Positions 33,854 through 64,000 of a stretch of DNA of 64,000 nucleotides are shown piece after piece. The position numbers and the translations under genes were made by a program. The notes under the pieces are model-generated. The model made no database searches. It was not told the origin of the DNA and saw nothing but the letters and a program-made list of their open reading frames with translations. Source of the DNA: Neoarius graeffei (taxonomy: Eukaryota; Chordata; Actinopteri; Siluriformes; Ariidae); assembly GCF_027579695.1 (NCBI RefSeq), contig NC_083592.1, positions 37,239,714-37,303,713 on the forward strand, written 5' to 3'. The stretch's first letter is position 1. The number at the start of each line of letters is the position of its first letter.

Positions 33854-33940
33854 TGTGTGCGCTTGCATCCCCAGATGGGTTGAATACAGAGAGAGAATTT
33901 CACTGTGCTCTAATGTACAGGTCACGAATAAAGACTTAAC
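33854..33940 (+). repeat. SINE type 2 tail fragment
   Basis: CCCCAGATGGGTTGAATACA, TTCACTGTGCTC and AATAAAGACTT match the tail of the 20660 SINE. It lies in the 0.55-kb space between the ends of IFT25 and MCCC2. Nothing else was seen there. Confidence 0.6.
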
Positions 33941-34261
33941 CCCCCCACCACCAACAAACAGTTAACACTCCTCACTATCATTCAGTAAGCAGCCTCTCAA
34001 TTTAGTCCTACACTTGACATTAAAAAGCAGCTCAGTAATGCTACATAATTATTATACAATTTTTTTTATATTTTATATATTGTATATATTAGAAAATTTT
34101 CAAAAACTAAAGAAATAAGAGCGAAAACTCAACTGAAGATTCCAACCATTTTACTGCTCATATCAAGCAGATAAAGACAAACCGGTAACAGTGATGAACA
34201 GGAACAACGTTCTCTCTTCAGACTCATCAAAGAACCCAAGAAATGGAGTGAAACGGTAGCT

Positions 34262-56766
<22,505 letters not shown>

Positions 56767-57245
56767 ATTTTCACCATAAATGTAAAATATAAAAACTACC
56801 GCTACTGTATGCTTGTATCACAGCATTGATTCTAACTATCCAGTACAGAATTTAAATCCCGCCCCTTCCACACTCCAGCCAATGAAAATTGTTATAAGGG
56901 GAGCGTGTACGTCATGAGGCTTTTGATTGACAGCACGCTGAGAAATCTCTGTTGAAAATACTTAGTTTTTTTTTTTTTTTACAAAATATTTTCATATGCA
57001 CTTAACATTAGTGTTTTTTTTTAACTGTGGTGTAAGGTATACCAACATTTATATCACGTCACTATTGAATTATTGACTTTGATTGGTCAGAAAGTGTTGA
57101 TTAACTTTCTGTAACATCAGCTCTAAAAAAAAAAAAAAGTGGTGAAGCCAGAAATTAATTAATTTCAGGGCTAGATTAGAGGGGGATATACACACACATA
57201 TATACATACATGTGTATGTATATATGTGTGTTCATGTTTCTCTGT
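56767..57245. promoter_or_regulatory. Region upstream of MCCC2
   Basis: Must hold the MCCC2 5' UTR and promoter. A CCAAT box in the sense direction is not clear; a CCAAT on the plus strand is at 56878. No CpG-rich island is obvious. Confidence 0.35.
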
Positions 57246-57622
57246 GGGCGGCGCGGTGGCGTAGTGGTTAGCGCTGTCGCCTCACAGCAAGAAGGTCCGG
57301 GTTCGAGCCCCGTGGCCGGCGAGGGCCTTTCTGTGCGGAGTTTGCATGTTCTCCCCGTGTCCGCGTGGGTTTCCTCCGGGTGCTCCGGTTTCCCCCACAG
57401 TCCAAAGACATGCAGGTTAGGTTAACTGGTGACTCTAAATTGAGCGTAGGTGTGAATGTGAGTGTGAATGGTTGTCTGTGTCTATGTGTCAGCCCTGTGA
57501 TGACCTGGCGACTTGTCCAGGGTGTACCCCGTCTTTCGCCCGTAGTCAGCTGGGATAGGCTCCAGCTTGCCTGCGACCCTGTAGAAGGATAAAGTGGCTA
57601 GAGATAATGAGATGAGAATGAG
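57246..57622 (+). mobile_element. V-SINE 9
   Basis: Full length, GGGCGGCGCGGTGGCGTAGT head. ATGTTTCTCTGT is duplicated at 57234-57245 and 57623-57634. Confidence 0.93.
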
Positions 57623-57806
57623 ATGTTTCTCTGTCTCAGAAACATGAACAAGTGCTTTCTCACTATTTTGAAAGTAGATCTAGTTCACAGCACTGTATTT
57701 TGAACAAAACACAGTAAACAAAATTGGTGACCAAAATACTACAAGCCCTGATGCTGCTCACAGCTTGGTGATGCTGGCAAGAGATGAGATGAGTAGAATT
57801 GATAAT

Positions 57807-60551
57807 ATGGGTCTGTCTCAGAAACTGGGTACTGTGGGGGTACCCCACTAAATATACTCACAGTTAATAAACTATACGGTTTTGAATGGTGATGTTGGCT
57901 TTAATTTGAAATAAAATGATGAAAGAAATAATACAGATAAAACTAAATCTTTGATGTGAATATTCAGAGTTTGGCAAAAATTCTGCAAATTTGTGAGAAA
58001 ATGGTGGCTTGATCTGGGACATGATAAATGGTTGACTACATCGCATTCGCTTAAAAGGGTTGTAGTCCACTGAAAAGTCTACAGTTATCACTAATTGTAT
58101 TTTAAGTTGTAACTTTATACACCTAAGGATTGGTGCGCTCACAGAATAATCATAATCGTAATAAAACATCATGCAAAATATTTGATCACCGTTGTAACTC
58201 CATTTTCCGCAGACCCAAACCCAATACGATCGTGTGTTTTGATCTAAACGGAAAGCCTCAGGGTCGAGGTCACCACCTCACCAAAAGTAGTAACTTAAAA
58301 TCACTACGCCATATAAAAATGTAGTTATAAATCTGCGAGTTTGTTTTTTAAAACGAAAGCTGAAAGTTAGGTATAGAATATGTTTCTTACAGAATATGTT
58401 ACGATGGTAGCTGGTCTTGTATGAATTTCTGAGCTATAAAATGAGTTGTGGTCTATTTTTTACCGTAGCGTGTTATTTGTGTGCGGGGAAGGACACACAT
58501 TAACAATTTGCATGTGTAGAATGGAATTTTCCACTCCAACAGTTAGAAGTTGATCATGCTTCCATTTGTGGTCTTTCTGTTACGCGAGTGATCTGTTCAG
58601 ACGTTATCACTGAAAAGGTGAGTTTTGATAGTTTTATTTTGTTTTAGTCTTGCAGTATAAGGCAATAGAATGTTTCTTTTCCATCTTACTTAAATATTTC
58701 GTAGTGTTTGCGTATTTTTGTCCAATATTTTGCAACCATGGTCAATTTAGATTGAACTTTTGATAGAATCTACGGCCAGTCATTTTGCCCCTCCCCTGTT
58801 TCGTGCTCCGTCCGGTGCGGTAGTGATGTCCCGTTGCTCGTGCGCCACAGCAGAGACCCGCGCAACCTTCAGCCGGTACAGTCGCTGTTCTTTTACCACC
58901 GCCGTTATTCTCATCTTTCCGGTGTGTTCTTCATTTTTCCATTGTGTCCTATTTCACCATATCAAATACCCAAAACGTATCATATTATTCAGATTTAAGT
59001 GAATAATCAGTCCAGTCATCGTAACTTGGCATTTTTAACCCAAGCAATCAAAAAGAGGAAATTTATTCAATACTTTCACTCATCTGTGAAGGAGGAGCTT
59101 TAATTCTTTATGATGTAGTTATTAGTGTGCTTGCTCAAGCACACAGCAGCCGAAGGCCAAAGGCAAGCACACTATTGTTCTTCTTAAGTTTACTTATTCT
59201 GCCTTATTACGACACATTTTTTGGATCCACTACTCCTCCTAGGGCGTTCGAGATAGAGACATCGTTCCAACTCAGAGACGTCTGGCCCGAAGTGGTGTAG
59301 TGTGCTTGTATACAGCTTTTGGATCAACACGCCCGTTCTCTTGTTCTTGTCGTTTTTCTTTTGTTTTTTTCCCATAGAGAATGAATAGGGCTCATGAATC
59401 GAATTGTCCTACTCGGACACGCTCCATCGCAGATGCACCAAACCTCATGTGATACTTCAGGCCAACTCCCCCGACACATACATGCAATCGGTTCTGACCC
59501 GCACTCATATTTTTCCTTTCTTTTTGCTCATCCCTTTTTCCTCCATAGGCTTGCATTGATTTTTGGCCCCATTGAAAATGAATGGTGTTTCAGGAGAAAA
59601 ACTTTCACTCTCCAATTTTTTTAACCAAGTGACCAAACTTCAAGAAACTTCACTTGATGCCTCAGGCCAAGTCCCCGCACAGATCCATCTCCTCATCTGA
59701 GACCTGCACTTGTCTTTTCCTTGGTTTTCACGCATCTCTTTTTACCTCCATAGGCTTCCATTGATTTTTGGCCCCATTCAAATGAATGGAGTTTTGCTCA
59801 GTAACACTTCACCACACATCCACCAAACCTCATACGGCACCTCAGGCCAAATCACCATCACACACACACACGATATCGGTTCTGACCCGCACTCGTCTTT
59901 GTCTTGCCTTTCATCCGTCCATTTTTTCTCCATTTTGCCGCTAATCAGTGGAAGCTTGACTGAGTCATTCCTCCCTTCCCCCATAGGTGATGATGCATTT
60001 GGCAAGGATCTGCTCATTTGAGACTTTGACAGCAAATCAACTTCAACTCAATGGCCACTTTATTAGGAATATTTACATGCACACACAGTAGCAATTAGCA
60101 TATAAGCATTCACGTGTTACCATGCTAGCTGTTAGCATGTTAACCATTACGATATCATGCCTGCTGTTAGCTCGCGAGTTGTTAGCATGTTCACCATTAG
60201 CATGTTATCATGCTAACTGTTAGCATGCTAGTTATTAGCATGTTGGCATTAGCATGTTAGCTTTTAGCATGCTAGCAGTTCTGCTACAGCTCAGCAAGCA
60301 CACTTTGCATTTTCTCTGCGGAAATGCCGTCTAGTTTTATATGTAAATCAATTTTACAAAAGCATTTGAATTGTAATCAAAAAAATTTTCCACAGTGGAG
60401 GCCAGATAAAGCAAGATACTATATTTATTCTTATTAAACATGACAAAAGAAACATTGTGTTAGGTAAATACAAAAAAAATAGTACAATTAGAAAATTTAT
60501 TTTTTGACCATAATGTCCCAAATGAGAGACCAGTTTCTGAGACAGACCCAT
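57807..60551. mobile_element. 2.7-kb DNA element with 22-bp inverted ends, unclassified
   Basis: Ends ATGGGTCTGTCTCAGAAACT at 57807 and the exact complement finishing at 60551. The flanks are AT-rich, so the duplication cannot be read. No transposase frame was recognised. It contains the tandem block at 59128-60336. Confidence 0.6.
59128..60336. repeat. Nested repeat with three 200-bp units and a GCTAGC/TTAGCATG array
   Basis: Begins GTGTGCTTGCTCAAGCACAC and ends near GCAAGCACACTTTGC. Units containing CTGACCCGCACTC lie near 59492, 59698 (GAGACCTGCACTTG) and 59881; CCATAGGCTTGCATTGATTT recurs at 59546 and 59752. From 60095 to 60285 the motif TTAGCATG(T/C)TA recurs many times. Confidence 0.7.
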
Positions 60552-60654
60552 ATATATATATATATATATATAAAACACACAGATAACTATATTTTTGTTG
60601 GATGCCAGACAGAAGCAGTACTGCAGCAAATTTGTTAATTAACCATTAAAGGCA

Positions 60655-60930
60655 TGGCCAACCATCAACCCATTTCACACACTCGCTTTCAGTAACTGCT
60701 TTACTCTGATCAGGGAATACACCCTGGATGGGATACCAGTGTACCATGCACACAGTGTCACAGGCCCAGTTACACCTAGGGAAAATTTATCTTAGCCAAC
60801 CCACCTGCTGCCATATTTGTTGGAGGAAACTAGAGAACCCAAAGGAAACCCACCAGGACACAAGCAGAGTATGCACAGAATCTCCACACAGAGAGTAACC
60901 CAAACTGAGGACGAAACGCAGGACCCTAGG
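60655..60930 (-). repeat. Decayed SINE, minus strand
   Basis: GGGATACCAGTGTACCATGC, GGAGGAAACTAGAGAACCCA and CTCCACACAGAGAG match an old V-SINE-like or type 2 SINE in reverse. It is more diverged than the other copies. Confidence 0.55.
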
Positions 60931-61620
60931 CCAGTTAATTATGGAGGAATTGTAATGATGATTTGGACGTTTTATGAACATCACACACATTACAGTGCAA
61001 TTACCCCACACAAGATTTGACACACTTCTAGTTTAAACGCTGTTGAAATTGATCTCTCATCTTACAGATCTAAATAGGCAGCCATTTAAGTGAGTGCTTT
61101 TGTGACACAGATACAGTGTAAACCACTACTGTTTCAGCTTTAATGATGCCTGAAATACAGTATTATTAGTTATTAGAGCTCAGCAGTAGCTGATGCTAAA
61201 GTTAGCTTTGGTGTTACAAAATACTGTATTATTTCCTGATTAAAAGTTGAATGTTAGGCTACAGTATGTTCAACCTGTAGGTAAAAGTGACTCAAATCTG
61301 ATAATGTTTCTCGTATATGCAACAGATCTTTTCCATGACCACTTGAACAGCAAAAATGATTTTTCAGTTCCTTTTTGGGTCACTTACAAATGTGTTATTT
61401 TAATGTTATTTAAATGTGATATGTAAATGCAATTGTAAATGTTTTTCAATTGAATTGGGTCTTACATTTGCTTCATGTCACATCAAACCACTCCATCACT
61501 GATGATCACAGCAAGTGTCGCTATGTTTAATGCCTTACAAAATAAAAAGGCATTCTATATAAAATCTTATAAACATACTTGCTTATGTCTTTAAATTCAT
61601 GTGTTTAAAATTTAAAAAAA
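60931..61620. other. Intergenic, no feature seen
   Basis: AT-rich sequence between SINEs, nothing recognised. Confidence 0.4.
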
Positions 61621-61800
61621 GGGGGCGTCATGGCTCAGGTGGCTGGGGCGCCGTGCCATGGATCCAGGGACCCGGGTTCGATTCCGACCCGAGGTCATTT
61701 CCCGATCCCTCCCCATCTCTCTCTCCCACTCATTTCCTGTCCTGTCTCTGCACTGTCCTGTCCAATGGAGGTGAAAAAAGCCCAAAAAAAAAAAAAAAAT
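61621..61800 (+). mobile_element. tRNA-derived SINE type 3, copy 2
   Basis: GGGGGCGTCATGGCTCAGGT, B box GGGTTCGATTCC and a tail GTGAAAAAAGCCC followed by an A run. Same family as 44919-45100. Confidence 0.88.
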
Positions 61801-62033
61801 TTCACAAAAACACTGCTGACCAAAAAAAAAAGTTTAAGGAGTCAAGAATAACATACACAGACATCCACATTTAATCTTAAACAATAAATAAGGCAAGAAA
61901 TGTTTTGTCATGACTATAAATGCTATTGCCTAGTGCATTGTGCCAAGTCAGAAAGCTACAATTTGTTACCGAGGTAAGCACTCCCAACGTGAAAAAAAAA
62001 ATTCAAGTAATTCGGAATAAAACTTAAGTTTTA

Positions 62034-62034
<1 letters not shown>

Positions 62035-62086
<52 letters not shown>
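62035..62086. repeat. TA microsatellite
   Basis: About 25 TA units next to the foldback element. A further short TA run is at 60550-60572. Confidence 0.95.
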
Positions 62087-62089
<3 letters not shown>

Positions 62090-62700
62090 TGATTCCATGC
62101 TTATGGGTACTGAAATGGGGACATGAACTTATTTTTAAAAATTCACCTAAAACCATTTCTTTTTTTACCATCAGGTCACAAAACATGTAATCTTTAATGA
62201 ATGACATGTTAAAAGATAACTTTAATTTTCTGAGATGTAATAAAAACATATTTATATGCCAAAGTCAAGCCTATGAGTTCCAAAATGATGTCTGTTACAT
62301 TACTTCTGTTACGATTGTCCATCTCGCGTCTGTTACAAATTAATTACAATCTAGCTATATACCATGTTAATCTTATTGAAAGAATGTGTATGTTTATTCT
62401 ACTACACATGTTTATTAATTATATTTGCTAAAACATCACCTTCCTATGTTTCAAAAAGTAATTCTACATTGTTAAAATTGAGAATATATATATCCACAAC
62501 ACTTCTGTTACGTTCTGACTTTGGCATATAAATATGTTTTTATTACATCTCAGAAAATTAAAGTTATCTTTTAACATATCATTCATTAAAGATTACATGT
62601 TTTGTGACCTGATGGTAAAAAAAAGAAATGGTTTTAGGTGAATTTTTAAAAATAAGTTCATGTCCCCATTTCAGTACCCATAAACGTGGAATCACTCATA
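62086..62700. mobile_element. Foldback MITE with about 180-bp arms
   Basis: Arms 62086-62268 and 62519-62700 are inverse complements from GAGTGATTCCA inward to TATATGCCAAAGTCA. Between them is 250 bp of AT-rich sequence with CTTCTGTTACG repeats. The flanks are ATATAT. No coding frame. Confidence 0.85.
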
Positions 62701-62711
62701 TATAATTATAT

Positions 62712-62881
62712 AGGTGTGAATGTGAGTGTGAATGGTTGTCTGTGTCTATGTGTCAGCCCTGTGATGACCTGGCGACTTGTCCAGGGTGTACCCCGCCTTT
62801 CGCCCGTAGTCAGCTGGGATAGGCTCCAGCTTGCCTGCGACCCTGTAGAACAGGATAAAGCGGCTAGAGATAATGAGATGA
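62712..62881 (+). mobile_element. V-SINE 10, 5' truncated
   Basis: Only the 3' half is present, from AGGTGTGAATGTGAGTG to GATAATGAGATGAG. ATATAATT flanks both sides. 5' truncation is typical of LINE-driven insertion. Confidence 0.88.
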
Positions 62882-63142
62882 GATATATAATTTTCCCCCC
62901 TCTTCTACCATTTGGTAAATTGCCCTGAAGTAAAAATCAGATAGATTTGCTTGCAGCCAGAAAGAAATTCACAGTAAAAAATAGTGTGTTGCAGCACTTT
63001 TAGAGCTAAATGAGAACATAACACACGAGTAATCAGATTAATGAGCCTGATTTAAAGGCTTGCTTTGGTTACTCTCTTTGAAGGCCATTGCATTACGTAG
63101 CAGCAAGGGCAAGATCACAAAGTGGCAGGTTAAGGAAATTGC

Positions 63143-64000
63143 TCATTCTGCATCCTCTACTTCAGTGAAGATATCAGAGAGGAAGAACTGGGATACTCTG
63201 GATGGGTCATCATCAGAATTCTCACTGACTGTGGGAGAGCTGCGTTGTGTAAGGGATTTCTTCACCTAGATATGAACAAAAAAAAAAAAAAAAAGGATGT
63301 GAACAGCATGTGAAAACCGTTGCAGGCATTTAGCAGACGCTCTTATCCAGAGCGACGTGCAAATTCAACCATTTTTACCTAATCTGCATGTCTTTGAAAT
63401 GGGCTCAAACCCATGCAGGCACGGAGACAACACGCAAACGCCACACAGAAAGGCCCCCCCGTTGGCTGTGAGGTTCAAACCCAGAACCTTCTAGCTGTGA
63501 GGCGACGGTGCTAACCACTGTGCCACCGTGCTGTATTGTTTACAATCCAATACGAAACAAAGGACTCTGACCTAATGCTAACATCTAAGATGTAAAAATG
63601 TATATAATCCAAGTCAGTGTGGCTTACACGTACAGAATCAGGTTCTAACTATGGTCCTGAAGTAACCCCTGTTCTGTAGAGTATTTTCTCCGCTATCTGA
63701 TTCAATGATTTAGCAGCTCTTCCTGAGTTGAAGTGGCAGTGTTAGAGCATGGGTGTGTGTGTGTGTGCGCCCCAGAACCAGGGCTGGAAACCTGTGGCCT
63801 ACAGCAACCCTTATCTTTACCTGTGGAGGAGTCACTGGTGGAGATGCGCTTTGTGAAACCCTGGCTGGAGAGGATATAGGCGTGGATGAGGCTGGGCAGA
63901 CACCTGCTTCTGTAGTCCATAACTTCACATGTGGCAGAACAACCCTCGGCCAAGTGCCTTGGGATATGGGAGACTGGGGACCACTTGTTATCAAAGAGCT
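63143..64000 (-). CDS. bdp1: Probable 3' terminal exons of BDP1 (TFIIIB subunit)
   Basis: Two exon-like blocks are on the minus strand. The penultimate block runs from beyond 64000 to 63821 and ends CCTCCACAG with a strong GTAAAG donor. The last is 63143-63265, after a CTAG acceptor, reading VKKSLTQRSSPTVSENSDDD then PSRVSQFFLSDIFTEVEDAE and a stop. They join in phase 0. The penultimate block (GTWPRVVLPHVKLW, STPISSPARVSQSASPPVTP) is Ser/Pro-rich and disordered. BDP1 is a scaffold of RNA polymerase III factor TFIIIB. The name rests on gene order next to MCCC2, same strand, as in human. No SANT domain is in view. It could be another gene. Confidence 0.5.
63325..63536 (-). mobile_element. Decayed tRNA-derived SINE in the BDP1 intron
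   Basis: On the minus strand the head reads GTGGTTAGCACCGTCGCCTC and GGGTTTGAACCTC; the tail is CGCTCTGGATAAGAGCGTCT and GCTAAATGCC, a common teleost LINE-type tail. It lies between the two probable BDP1 exons. Confidence 0.7.

Noticed and set aside
59394-60021. Two similar open frames with FGPI and GSDPH motifs
   Set aside because: They repeat because of the 200-bp tandem units, and no domain or splice signal supports coding.

Overview
The window is teleost fish nuclear DNA, with spliced vertebrate genes, Tc1, hAT, Kolobok and Harbinger DNA transposons, tRNA-derived V-SINEs and many long introns. The V-SINE tail made of GAGAT units and the Tc1 mix suggest an otophysan such as a catfish, but I cannot fix the species.

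Four host genes can be read. SMN (survival motor neuron) lies on the minus strand, 16569 to 4442, in eight coding exons giving 279 codons. IFT25/HSPB11 lies on the plus strand, 16750 to 33710, in five coding exons giving 135 codons. The two are head to head across a 180-bp putative bidirectional promoter with a perfect CRE. MCCC2 (methylcrotonoyl-CoA carboxylase beta chain) lies on the minus strand, 56766 to 34262, in 17 coding exons giving 563 codons; one intron has a GC-AG boundary. It converges tail to tail with IFT25. At the right edge, two minus-strand exons (63143 to beyond 64000) are probably the 3' end of BDP1. I assign them by gene order (in human, BDP1 lies directly upstream of MCCC2 on the same strand) and by good splice signals. 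All exon joins in SMN, IFT25 and MCCC2 keep frame, so these genes look functional.

Most other DNA is transposon. 1-2511 is a Tc1 holding a 1.2-kb Harbinger-like MITE. 3.2-4.2 kb is a Tc1 relic holding a MADF-type Harbinger MITE. 5.1-7.7 kb is a CT/CGCG satellite split by a retroposon that itself holds a second copy of the 1.2-kb MITE. 8.76-10.19 kb (SMN intron 5) has a nearly perfect 353-bp-arm foldback abutting a 714-bp MITE. 11.2-12.8 kb and 14.5-16.1 kb are Tc1 copies in SMN introns.

IFT25 intron 2 (16.2 kb) is a transposon sink: two Tc1, a SINE, two THAP-encoding Kolobok-type elements, hAT inside hAT, a V-SINE, and a SINE split by a Tc1 split by a hAT. MCCC2 introns hold several V-SINEs, a hAT holding MITE copy 3, a second 0.7-kb MITE, a rearranged Tc1 holding a THAP-exon-bearing hAT that holds two V-SINEs and another hAT, a further hAT with a V-SINE inside, a solo LTR, palindromic MITEs and an AT-rich minisatellite. 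57-63 kb is intergenic and holds a 2.7-kb element with terminal inverted repeats, SINEs and a foldback MITE.

No prokaryote-type features, tRNA genes, rRNA genes or CRISPR arrays were found. Coordinates come from reading by eye; exon edges should be good to the base, and transposon edges are good where target-site duplications are quoted.
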